This document shows positions 1-5,252 of a DNA stretch of 7,705 bases, one piece after another. The stretch comes from Ga0074130 sp964499485 (GTDB lineage: Bacteria; Pseudomonadota; Gammaproteobacteria; Burkholderiales; Rhodocyclaceae), in assembly GCA_964499485.1 (NCBI GenBank), contig CAZCLF010000052.1:1-7705 (forward strand), read 5' to 3'. The notes under the pieces are model-generated. The model saw only the letters and a program-made list of their open reading frames with translations. It ran no database searches and had not been told where the DNA came from. A program made the position numbers and the translations under genes. Within the stretch, counting starts at the first letter, position 1. Every line of letters starts with the position of its first letter.

Positions 1-2
1 AA

Positions 3-36
3 AAGCAAAAGGCCCACCGAAGTGGGCCTTTTGCTT
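3..36 (-). terminator. Rho-independent terminator of tRNA-Asn
   Basis: Two perfectly complementary 15-base arms (3-17 and 22-36) enclose a four-base loop. Read on the minus strand the loop is TTCG closed by C and G, the very stable UUCG tetraloop. The stem ends in a T-rich arm followed by more T. It starts 8 bases past the encoded CCA of the tRNA, so it most likely ends the tRNA-Asn transcript. Its symmetry means it could also stop transcription arriving on the plus strand. Confidence 0.9.
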
Positions 37-44
37 GAATTATT

Positions 45-120
45 TGGCTCCCCGACCTGGGCTCGAACCAGGGACCTACGGATTAACAGTCCGGCGCTCT
101 ACCGACTGAGCTATCGAGGA
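45..120 (-). tRNA. tRNA-Asn (anticodon GUU)
   Basis: This 76-base gene folds as a standard cloverleaf. The acceptor stem pairs TCCTCGA with TCGGGGA (one T-G wobble), followed by discriminator G and an encoded CCA. The D arm contains the usual AGCTCAGTCGGTAGAGC block. The anticodon stem-loop is CGGACTGTTAATCCG, which places GTT at the anticodon, so the tRNA reads AAC and AAU. The T arm has GGTTCGAGCC. It has its own promoter and terminator and appears to be a single-gene unit, separate from the aminotransferase gene upstream on the same strand. Confidence 0.97.
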
Positions 121-134
121 ACAAAGTGGGGCGA

Positions 135-163
135 ATTATAGAGGACATTCGCCCTTACAGCAA
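135..163 (-). promoter_or_regulatory. sigma-70 promoter of tRNA-Asn
   Basis: On the minus strand there is a -35 box TTGCTG (158-163), a 17-base spacer, and a perfect -10 box TATAAT (135-140). The start site would fall near 128, leaving a leader of only about 8 bases before the tRNA. The stretch just after the -10 box (TCGCCCC) is GC-rich, as in the discriminators of stable-RNA promoters under stringent control; that regulation is an inference. Confidence 0.85.
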
Positions 164-195
164 GGCTTTTCGTGAAAAAAGCCGGTAAAGTTTTT

Positions 196-223
196 CCTGA
201 AATATTTGCGTTTCCATTTCAGG
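196..223. repeat. inverted repeat between tyrB and tRNA-Asn
   Basis: CCTGAAAT (196-203) and ATTTCAGG (216-223) are exact reverse complements with a 12-base loop. There is no T tract after it on the minus strand, so it is a weak terminator candidate. It may be RNA structure in the 3' part of the tyrB transcript. The rest of the 121-263 interval holds the tRNA promoter and the stem-loop at 229-257; I see no gene there. Confidence 0.4.
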
Positions 224-228
224 GAGAT

Positions 229-257
229 AGCGCGCCGCAGTGCGGCTGTGGCGCGCT
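229..257 (-). terminator. stem-loop after tyrB, probable transcript end
   Basis: AGCGCGCC (229-236) pairs with GGCGCGCT (250-257). The stem continues inward through CAG/CTG after one G-T pair to give about 12 pairs and a five-base loop. It lies 6 bases past the tyrB stop codon. On the minus strand no T tract follows; the T-rich stretch lies on the plus-strand side (GTTTTCTTACTTTTC). It could therefore block readthrough from the plus direction or act as a 3'-end stabilising hairpin for tyrB. Confidence 0.5.
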
Positions 258-263
258 GTTTTC

Positions 264-1469
264 TTACTTTTCTACAGCGGCAATGGCCTTGGCCACGTAA
301 TCCAGATTCTTGTCATTCAATGCTGCAAGGCAAATGCGACCTGTGCCAACAGCGTAGATGCCAAATTCTTCACGCAGGCGATCAACTTGGGCAGACGACA
401 GGCCGGTGTAGCTAAACATGCCGCGTTGCTTAATCACGAAGGAGTAGTCACGTGCTACGCCTTCGGCCTTGAGCTTCTCAACCAAGCCGGTGCGCATGGC
501 ACGGATACGGTCGCGCATTTCAGCAAGCTCGTCTTCCCATTGCTTGCGTAGCTCTGGACTGGCGAGAATTGCAGCGACCAATGCGCCACCGTGTGTGGGT
601 GGGTTGGAGTAGTTGGTGCGGACCACGCGCTTGACTTGTGACAGCACACGGGCTGATTCGTCCTTGCTGGTGGTAACGAGGGTGAGCGAGCCAACACGTT
701 CGCCATAGAGCGAGAAGGACTTGGAGAAGGAGCTGGCGATCAGGAACGGTAAGCCGGACTCTGCGAACAGTTTGACGGCGATTGCATCCTCATCAATGCC
801 GTCTGCAAAACCTTGGTAGGCCATGTCGAGGAAAGGCACCAAGCCCTTGCTCTTGCAGATGGCAACAACTTCCTTCCACTGTTCCGTGGTCAGGTCAGCA
901 CCCGTAGGGTTATGGCAGCAAGCGTGCAGGAGAACAATGCTGTTCTCCGCCATGGCATTCAGTGCCGCCTTAGTTTTGTCAAAGGCAACACCCTTGGTGT
1001 CGGCATCGTAGTAGGCGTAGGTTTCAACGGTGAAGCCGGCGGTCTCGAAGACAGCACGGTGGTTTTCCCAGCTGGGGTCGCTGATGTAGAGCTTGGCTTG
1101 TGGCAACAGGCGACGCAGGTAGTCGGCGCCGACCTTGAGGGCGCCCGTACCGCCCAGGGCTTCGAACGTAATGCAGCGGCCTTCGCTGATGATCGGTGAG
1201 CCTTCACCGAACAGCAGCTTTTGCACGGCTTGATTGTAGCCAGCAAAACCTTCGATGGGCTGGTAGCCGCGCGCCGGGGTGGCGTCGACGCGGGCCTTCT
1301 CGGCGGCCTTGACGGCGCCTAGCAAGGGGAGCTTGCCGCTGGCGTCTTGATACACCCCGACCCCTAGGTTCACCTTGGTGGCGCGCGTATCGGCATTGAA
1401 TGCTTCAGTCAGGCCCAGAATTGGGTCTCGCGGTGCCATTTCTACGTTGGCGAACAGAGTAGCGCTCAT
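264..1469 (-). CDS. tyrB: aromatic/aspartate aminotransferase, class I PLP enzyme
   Basis: This 401-residue cytoplasmic enzyme transfers amino groups between aromatic amino acids or aspartate and 2-oxoglutarate, using pyridoxal phosphate (PLP). All key family residues are visible: the PLP Schiff-base lysine K250 in SSFSKSFSLYGERVG, N187 in the CCHNPTGADLT block, D215 and Y218 in FLDMAYQG, R258, and the substrate-carboxylate arginine R378 in GTGRICLAALN. The block RGMFSYTGLSSAQVDRLREE matches E. coli TyrB as I recall it better than AspC, but specificity cannot be settled from sequence, and aspC is the alternative name. I chose the ATG at 1469 because the protein then begins at the family's usual N terminus (MSATLFANVE) and an AGGA ribosome site lies about 10 bases upstream. 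An in-frame extension upstream would run into the uvrB coding region. The gene is divergent from uvrB and followed by a stem-loop. Confidence 0.93.
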   Translation of the reverse strand: MSATLFANVEMAPRDPILGLTEAFNADTRATKVNLGVGVYQDASGKLPLLGAVKAAEKARVDATPARGYQPIEGFAGYNQAVQKLLFGEGSPIISEGRCITFEALGGTGALKVGADYLRRLLPQAKLYISDPSWENHRAVFETAGFTVETYAYYDADTKGVAFDKTKAALNAMAENSIVLLHACCHNPTGADLTTEQWKEVVAICKSKGLVPFLDMAYQGFADGIDEDAIAVKLFAESGLPFLIASSFSKSFSLYGERVGSLTLVTTSKDESARVLSQVKRVVRTNYSNPPTHGGALVAAILASPELRKQWEDELAEMRDRIRAMRTGLVEKLKAEGVARDYSFVIKQRGMFSYTGLSSAQVDRLREEFGIYAVGTGRICLAALNDKNLDYVAKAIAAVEK

Positions 1470-1495
1470 TGGGCGGTTTCCTAAGGGAAGTCGGC

Positions 1496-1501
1496 TAGAA
1501 T
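1496..1501 (+). promoter_or_regulatory. candidate uvrB -10 box
   Basis: TAGAAT at 1496-1501 matches the -10 consensus at five of six positions. No good -35 box is seen at 16-18 bases upstream. If used, transcription would start near 1508 and give a short leader of about 24 bases before the GTG at 1532. I see no LexA-type operator here, so SOS control of uvrB is not supported by the sequence. Confidence 0.35.
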
Positions 1502-1522
1502 CGTGGGTTGAAACAGCCCGGC

Positions 1523-1551
1523 ATTTTACCCGTGATCGTCGAGTTTCCCAA
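1523..1551 (-). promoter_or_regulatory. candidate tyrB promoter inside the uvrB start
   Basis: On the minus strand TTGGGA (1546-1551) and TAAAAT (1523-1528) are separated by 17 bases, a reasonable sigma-70 promoter. The start would fall near 1516, with a leader of about 45 bases before the tyrB ATG. It overlaps the probable uvrB start codon at 1532, so the two divergent transcription units share DNA. Confidence 0.5.
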
Positions 1552-3580
1552 TAGTCCATACAAGCTGTTCCAGCCATTTCCGCCGGCTGGAGACCAACCC
1601 ACGGCTATCAATCAACTAGTCGAGGGGATTGAAGACGGCCTGATGTATCAGACCCTGCTCGGTGTGACGGGCTCGGGTAAGACCTACACCATGGCCAATG
1701 TGATTGCTCGGCTGGGCCGGCCGGCCTTGGTGCTGGCGCCCAATAAGACCTTGGCGGCGCAGCTCTACTCAGAGTTCCGCGAGTTCTTCCCGGAGAATGC
1801 TGTCGAGTATTTTGTGTCGTACTACGACTACTACCAGCCCGAGGCGTATGTGCCCTCGCGCGATCTCTTCATCGAGAAAGATTCTGCGATCAACGAGCAC
1901 ATCGAGCAGATGCGCTTGTCAGCGACTAAGAGCCTGATGGAGCGCCGTGATGTCATCATCGTCGGCTCGGTCTCCACAATTTACGGTATCGGTGATCCTG
2001 CCGACTATCACAGCATGGTGCTGCATCTGCGCCAAGGCGAGAAAGCGGGGCAGCGCGACATCATTCGTCGCCTCAGCGAGATGCAGTACGAACGCAACGA
2101 TATTGAGTTCAGTCGCGGCATGTATCGTGTGCGTGGCGATGTCATCGATATCTTCCCAGCGGAAAATGCCGATCACGCGCTGCGCGTAACTTTGTTTGAT
2201 GACGAGATCGAATCGCTTGCGCTGTTCGATCCGCTGACTGGACACACCCGCCAGAAGCTAGGCCGCTTTACCGTTTATCCGTCCAGCCATTACGTCACGC
2301 CACGTAGTACGGTGGTACGTGCGATCGAGGCGATCAAGCAGGAGCTGCGTGATCGCGTGAAGCAATTCACCGAAGAACAAAAGCTGGTGGAGTGCCAGCG
2401 TATTGAGCAGCGCACACGCTTTGACCTTGAAATGCTCGATCAGCTTGGCTTCTGCAAAGGCATTGAAAATTACTCACGCCATCTGTCCGGCCGCAAAGCC
2501 GGTGATGCACCACCCACATTGATTGACTATTTGCCACCCGACTCGCTGCTGTTTATTGATGAGTCGCATGTGACGGTGTCGCAAGTGGGGGGCATGTATA
2601 AGGGCGACCGTTCGCGTAAGGAAAATCTGGTCAATTACGGTTTCCGTTTGCCATCGGCACTGGACAACCGGCCACTGAAGTTCGACGAGTTTGAGAAGCT
2701 CATGCCGCAGACTGTGTTTGTCTCGGCAACGCCAGCTGCTTACGAGGAAGAAAAACAAGGGCAGGTGGTTGAACAGGTGGTACGCCCGACAGGGCTGGTC
2801 GATCCGGTCGTGATTGTGCGCCCGGCTATTACGCAGGTGGATGATCTGCTGGGTGAGTTGAAGCTGCGTATTGCCAAGAATGAGCGTGTGCTGGTGACCA
2901 CGCTGACCAAGAAGCTAGCCGAGCAATTGACCGAGTATTTAGCCGAGAACGGTATCAAGGTGCGTTACCTGCACTCGGATATTGATACGGTTGAACGCGT
3001 AGAAATTTTGCGCGATTTGCGTCTAGGCGAGTTTGATGTGCTGATCGGTATCAATCTGCTGCGTGAAGGTTTGGACATTCCAGAAGTCTCACTGGTAGCG
3101 ATTCTGGATGCAGATAAGGAAGGCTTTTTGCGCTCCTTCCGCTCCTTGATTCAGACCATCGGGCGTGCAGCGCGCCATCTGAATGGCACAGCAATTCTCT
3201 ACGCTGACCGTATGACGGACTCGATGGCTAAGGCGATTGGCGAAACCGAGCGGCGTCGCAACAAGCAGATTGCCTTTAATGAAGCCAACGGCATTGTGCC
3301 TAAGAGCGTCCACAAGCGTATCAAGGACATTATCGATGGCGTGTATTCGGAAGAGGACGGCAAGCGCGAGCTGAAGGTTGCCGAGGCTGCTGCGCGTTAT
3401 GAAGCCATGAGCGAGAAGGCTATCGCTAAGGAGATCAAGCGCCTTGAAAAAGCCATGCATGAACACGCTAAGAATCTTGAGTTTGAAGAGGCCGCCGCAG
3501 CGCGAGATGAGTTGGCGAAGCTAAAAGCACTGCTTTTTGGCGGCGAAGCCCATGACGCACCGCTCGCCCCTGAAGCATAG
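1532..3580 (+). CDS. uvrB: UvrABC excinuclease subunit B
   Basis: UvrB is the damage-verifying helicase-like subunit of nucleotide excision repair. It is loaded by UvrA, checks the damaged strand, and then recruits the nuclease UvrC. From the GTG at 1532 it has 682 residues, normal for the family. Visible motifs, in order: Walker A GVTGSGKT (residues 44-51), the tyrosine-rich beta-hairpin YYDYYQPEAYVP (97-108) that is inserted between the strands, the motif II box DESH (343-346), helicase motif VI QTIGRAAR (541-548), and a C-terminal UVR domain (about 632-670) that contacts UvrC. A TTG at 1508 would add eight residues. I prefer GTG because the protein then starts as MIVEFPNSPYK like its relatives, and TTG would coincide with the predicted transcription start. 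Neither start has a clear ribosome site. The last six codons lie in the first copy of a 55-base duplication beside the scaffold gap; the stop codon TAG is at 3578-3580. Confidence 0.96.
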   Translation: MIVEFPNSPYKLFQPFPPAGDQPTAINQLVEGIEDGLMYQTLLGVTGSGKTYTMANVIARLGRPALVLAPNKTLAAQLYSEFREFFPENAVEYFVSYYDYYQPEAYVPSRDLFIEKDSAINEHIEQMRLSATKSLMERRDVIIVGSVSTIYGIGDPADYHSMVLHLRQGEKAGQRDIIRRLSEMQYERNDIEFSRGMYRVRGDVIDIFPAENADHALRVTLFDDEIESLALFDPLTGHTRQKLGRFTVYPSSHYVTPRSTVVRAIEAIKQELRDRVKQFTEEQKLVECQRIEQRTRFDLEMLDQLGFCKGIENYSRHLSGRKAGDAPPTLIDYLPPDSLLFIDESHVTVSQVGGMYKGDRSRKENLVNYGFRLPSALDNRPLKFDEFEKLMPQTVFVSATPAAYEEEKQGQVVEQVVRPTGLVDPVVIVRPAITQVDDLLGELKLRIAKNERVLVTTLTKKLAEQLTEYLAENGIKVRYLHSDIDTVERVEILRDLRLGEFDVLIGINLLREGLDIPEVSLVAILDADKEGFLRSFRSLIQTIGRAARHLNGTAILYADRMTDSMAKAIGETERRRNKQIAFNEANGIVPKSVHKRIKDIIDGVYSEEDGKRELKVAEAAARYEAMSEKAIAKEIKRLEKAMHEHAKNLEFEEAAAARDELAKLKALLFGGEAHDAPLAPEA

Positions 3581-3773
3581 GCGTGTAATGAAACGAGTGT
3601 TGTTCGTCTGTACCGGCANNNNNNNNNNNNNNNNNNNNNNNNNNNNNNNNNNNNNNNNNNNNNNNNNNNNNNNNNNNNNNNNNNNNNNNNNNNNNNNNNN
3701 NNNNNNNNNNNNNNNNNNTCGCCCCTGAAGCATAGGCGTGTAATGAAACGAGTGTTGTTCGTCTGTACCGGCA
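3564..3773. other. scaffold gap (100 N) with identical 55-base flanks
   Basis: The 100 N at 3619-3718 lie between two identical 55-base copies, 3564-3618 and 3719-3773. The same arrangement, also with exactly 55 bases, occurs at 6081-6290. This is what is seen when two de Bruijn contigs built with k=55 share an end k-mer and are joined by a fixed-length N run. The true sequence most likely has one copy and no gap, with position 3618 followed directly by 3774. The second copy of the uvrB tail (stop at 3733-3735) is then not a second gene end. Confidence 0.85.
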
Positions 3774-3783
3774 GTATTTTCCA

Positions 3784-3841
3784 GCCTAGTATTGGCGGTC
3801 TTCCCCAAAACTCCTCCAATATGCCCCCAAAACGTCTAGGC
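3784..3841. repeat. nested inverted repeats at the element's left end
   Basis: TATTGGCGG (3790-3798) pairs with CCTCCAATA (3813-3821) at eight of nine positions across a 14-base loop. Just outside this, GCCTAG (3784-3789) is the reverse complement of CTAGGC (3836-3841), with 14 unpaired bases on one side. The whole could fold as a bulged hairpin within the first 70 bases of the inserted segment. It does not carry the GTTRRRY/RYYYAAC core boxes of an integron attC site. Confidence 0.5.
3801..3814 (+). repeat. CCCCAAAAC repeat, copy 1
   Basis: TTCCCCAAAACTCC here matches TTCCCCAAAACCCC at 4477-4490 in 13 of 14 bases, on the same strand, so the pair flanks the cargo gene. A shorter copy lies at 3825-3833. 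The motif was not noticed elsewhere in the window. It could be a recombinase arm-type site or a leftover of duplication. Confidence 0.45.
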
Positions 3842-3846
3842 GTTTT
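3825..3846 (+). repeat. CCCCAAAAC repeat, copy 2, fused to an 18-base palindrome
   Basis: CCCCAAAAC (3825-3833) repeats the motif of copy 1, offset by 22 bases, about two helical turns. It runs into AAAACGTCTAGGCGTTTT (3829-3846), an 18-base palindrome with one mismatched pair. A palindrome of this size just upstream of the cargo gene would suit a dimeric DNA-binding protein; which one is unknown. Confidence 0.45.
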
Positions 3847-3879
3847 CACAGTAACTTTTACTTTGTGCTGAGATAAACA

Positions 3880-4497
3880 ATGAATGCTGCATGGCCCTTG
3901 ATTATGGTGATGGGTGCATTTTTTGCTGGGCAGATTCTTATTGAAGGCAAGGTGCCAGCAAAGTGGGAACCAGGATGGGACATGCTCAGTGCTCTAGGCA
4001 CTATTGCAGCAGTGTGGGCCGCAGTATTGCTGGCTGGGGCACAGCAGCGACGTGAACGGCAGCAACTAAAGCTACGTGCAGTTTTACTTGCTCTGCGCGT
4101 CTACACGCCGCTTTCTATTTATGCCGGTCGTGTTGAAAAGGCAAGCACGTATTTCCGCAAACTCGAATCGCAAGAGCTTTCGATTCATGCATATGAACCG
4201 ATTGCTCTTGAGCTTAAATACCTTCTGGACCACTTTCCAATCAATGAAGCTGAATTGGAAGTTCTGACTGGTTTAGAGAGTGATGTATCTATGAGCCTTG
4301 CGGAAGCATACGGCCATATTAAATCGGTAGAAATTGCGGAAGCACTTATGAGAGACAAAACTTCTGACGACCATATAGATTTGCATACTGGAGCCTACTT
4401 TCTCCATAACGCTATTAGGCTTCAAAAGGCTTCCAAATTACTACTGGCAGCTACTGAGGTTTTGAGTGACTCAGTTTTCCCCAAAACCCCGGTATAA
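3880..4497 (+). CDS. unrecognised two-helix membrane protein, cargo of the insert
   Basis: I do not recognise this 205-residue protein. It has two hydrophobic segments, about residues 3-21 and 34-54 (DMLSALGTIAAVWAAVLLAG), joined by a short loop with WEPGWD. Next comes a basic, glutamine-rich stretch (QQRRERQQLKLR, 56-67), which by the positive-inside rule places the remainder in the cytoplasm. Residues 66-195 look mainly alpha-helical with acidic patches; no catalytic motif is visible. Small membrane proteins with a GT-x-AAV-like second helix and a soluble helical tail are common in accessory and phage-derived DNA, but that is a general impression, not an assignment. The ATG at 3880 is preceded by GAG about 8 bases upstream and lies 8 bases after the stop of the truncated phosphatase peptide, so it may be coupled to translation from the uvrB message. 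Its base composition looks more AT-rich than uvrB, consistent with transfer. No terminator follows it clearly. Confidence 0.8.
   Translation: MNAAWPLIMVMGAFFAGQILIEGKVPAKWEPGWDMLSALGTIAAVWAAVLLAGAQQRRERQQLKLRAVLLALRVYTPLSIYAGRVEKASTYFRKLESQELSIHAYEPIALELKYLLDHFPINEAELEVLTGLESDVSMSLAEAYGHIKSVEIAEALMRDKTSDDHIDLHTGAYFLHNAIRLQKASKLLLAATEVLSDSVFPKTPV
4477..4490 (+). repeat. CCCCAAAAC repeat, copy 3
   Basis: TTCCCCAAAACCCC overlaps the last codons of the membrane-protein gene (the FPKTP region) and matches copy 1 at 3801-3814 in 13 of 14 bases. With the adjoining bases it also makes a small hairpin, GTTTT-CCCC-AAAAC. Confidence 0.45.
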
Positions 4498-4566
4498 GTT
4501 TTTGATTTTTGAAGGGTGTGTTTCGTTTTTTTACTAAAAATCCAAACTGAATTTTCTTGTAACCAA

Positions 4567-5046
4567 ATGAATAATAAGAAAAATCTGTCAGTTCTCTTCG
4601 TGTGCACCGGCAATATCTGTCGCTCACCCACTGCAGAAGCTATCTTGCACAAACAGACGCAGGAACAAGGGCTGGATGTGGAGGTGGATTCAGCCGGTAC
4701 GCATGGTTATCACATCGGCGAGGCGCCTGATCCTCGCTCGGTGAAGGCAGGCGCACGCCGTGGTTACGATCTCTCAGCACTACGCGCACGTAAACTTACG
4801 CGGGAAGATTTCGAGCGCTTTGATTATCTGATTGCGTTGGATGAAGGTCATTTCACCTTGATGCAAGCCGCGTGTCCTGCTGATTTGCAGCACAAATTGC
4901 ACACCATGATGGCCTTTGCGCCACAGCTAGGTTTTCGCGATGTGCCAGATCCTTATTACGGACCGGCAGCAGGCTTTGAGCAGGTGATTGATTTACTGGA
5001 AGCCGCCACTTCAGGCCTTGTGAACACGCTGTTACACAGGGCCTGA
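4567..5046 (+). CDS. low-molecular-weight protein tyrosine phosphatase
   Basis: This is a complete 159-residue LMW-PTP, a cytoplasmic phosphatase that removes phosphate from protein tyrosines and in some bacteria controls capsule or exopolysaccharide kinases. The P-loop CTGNICRS has nucleophile C13 and R19, and the general-acid aspartate is D128 in DVPDPYYGP. Length and both motifs are normal, so the enzyme should be active. The start chosen is the ATG at 4567 (MNNKKNLSVLFVCTGN). Compared with the remnant start at 3743 (MKRVLFVCTG) it adds six N-terminal residues and uses different codons for the same peptide, so the 5' end seems to have been replaced by the inserted segment. The ribosome site is poor; upstream DNA is AT-rich with only weak promoter-like boxes. 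In beta-proteobacteria this gene commonly follows uvrB, which supports the view that this is the native gene. Its stop is 6 bases from that of hemP, in convergent orientation. Confidence 0.93.
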   Translation: MNNKKNLSVLFVCTGNICRSPTAEAILHKQTQEQGLDVEVDSAGTHGYHIGEAPDPRSVKAGARRGYDLSALRARKLTREDFERFDYLIALDEGHFTLMQAACPADLQHKLHTMMAFAPQLGFRDVPDPYYGPAAGFEQVIDLLEAATSGLVNTLLHRA

Positions 5047-5052
5047 AGGAGC

Positions 5053-5241
5053 TTATTTGGTCAGAATCAGCTTGTTTTCGCGGGTGATGCGCAGCAGGTA
5101 TAGATTACCTTCGTGGGCAATACGTAGGGTGTTCTGATCCTTGAACAATTGAGCGGTCGTGACGAGCGGTGGTTGACCGTTGTCGCCAGGCGTCAGCGTC
5201 ACTACGGGATGGTCGGTCACGATTTTGCTTTCCGCAGACAT
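5053..5241 (-). CDS. hemP: hemin uptake protein HemP
   Basis: A 62-residue protein ending in LRITRENKLILTK, preceded by TLRIAHEGNLYLL, the conserved C-terminal block of the HemP family. HemP proteins accompany heme-uptake genes; in some beta-proteobacteria the homologue (HmuP) acts as an activator of the heme receptor gene, so a DNA-binding role is possible. The ATG at 5241 is preceded directly by an in-frame GTG (5244) that would add one residue. The GAGG overlapping the exbD stop codon can serve as ribosome site. It is the last gene of tonB-exbB-exbD-hemP, 11 bases after exbD, so it should be co-transcribed with the energy-transducing genes. Confidence 0.88.
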   Translation of the reverse strand: MSAESKIVTDHPVVTLTPGDNGQPPLVTTAQLFKDQNTLRIAHEGNLYLLRITRENKLILTK

Positions 5242-5252
5242 CACAATTTGCC

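Larger units (their letters stand above)
3743..3871 (+). pseudogene. truncated 5' end of LMW protein tyrosine phosphatase gene
   Basis: An ATG (3743; the same codon is at 3588 in the first 55-base copy) lies 7 bases after the uvrB stop and opens with MKRVLFVCTG, the exact start of an LMW-PTP including the cysteine of the P-loop. The next residues should be NICRSP; instead the frame reads SIFQPSIGG and runs to a TGA at 3869-3871, giving a 42-residue peptide without the P-loop arginine. It cannot be a phosphatase. The complete P-loop and the rest of the gene appear from 4567 onward with a different start, so this looks like the left remnant of the native gene after an insertion at about 3773/3774. 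A decayed tandem paralogue is the alternative. The peptide may still be translated from the uvrB message and stops 8 bases before the next start codon. Confidence 0.75.
3774..4612. mobile_element. putative inserted element in the phosphatase 5' end
   Basis: The segment is bounded by the shared core ACCGGCA (3767-3773 on the left, 4606-4612 on the right). Around the core, the left GTGTTGTTCGTCTGTACCGG and the right GTTCTCTTCGTGTGCACCGG are similar but not identical, and both encode VLFVCTG. So the right end appears to carry its own version of the gene start, as site-specific elements that integrate into gene ends often do (SXT in prfC is a known example of a replaced 5' end). The segment holds one gene (3880-4497), short repeats near both ends, and an AT-rich stretch at 4498-4566 that may contain a promoter for the restored phosphatase gene. 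No integrase or transposase is visible and no inverted terminal repeats were found, so mobility would need help in trans. The exact ends are uncertain by some bases. Confidence 0.55.

Noticed and set aside
45..120. tRNA-Asn as the attachment site of an integrated element
   Set aside because: No partial copy of the tRNA 3' end was noticed elsewhere in the window and its surroundings are ordinary.
813..1199. A 128-codon plus-strand frame inside tyrB
   Set aside because: It is fully antisense to a well-conserved aminotransferase, has no ribosome site and resembles no known protein.
1470..1531. LexA operator for uvrB
   Set aside because: No CTGT-N8-ACAG-like palindrome was found upstream of uvrB.
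3719..3773. A genuine tandem duplication of the uvrB end
   Set aside because: The length is exactly 55 bases, flanks a 100-N run, and recurs with the same length at the exbB gap; an assembler k-mer overlap explains both.
3784..3846. Integron gene cassette with an attC site
   Set aside because: The single-gene layout and imperfect palindromes suggested it, but no GTTRRRY/RYYYAAC core pair is present at either end.
3397..3849. Minus-strand open frames running through the N run beside uvrB
   Set aside because: They are antisense to uvrB and the phosphatase remnant, contain a stretch of undefined residues, and show no family resemblance; they exist only because N does not create stop codons.
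3803..4487. CCCCAAAA as a telomere-like repeat
   Set aside because: Only three dispersed copies, not a tandem array, inside a bacterial chromosome context.
3774..4612. Ordinary insertion sequence
   Set aside because: No transposase, no terminal inverted repeats and no simple target duplication; the junction similarity is of the att-site or paralogue kind.
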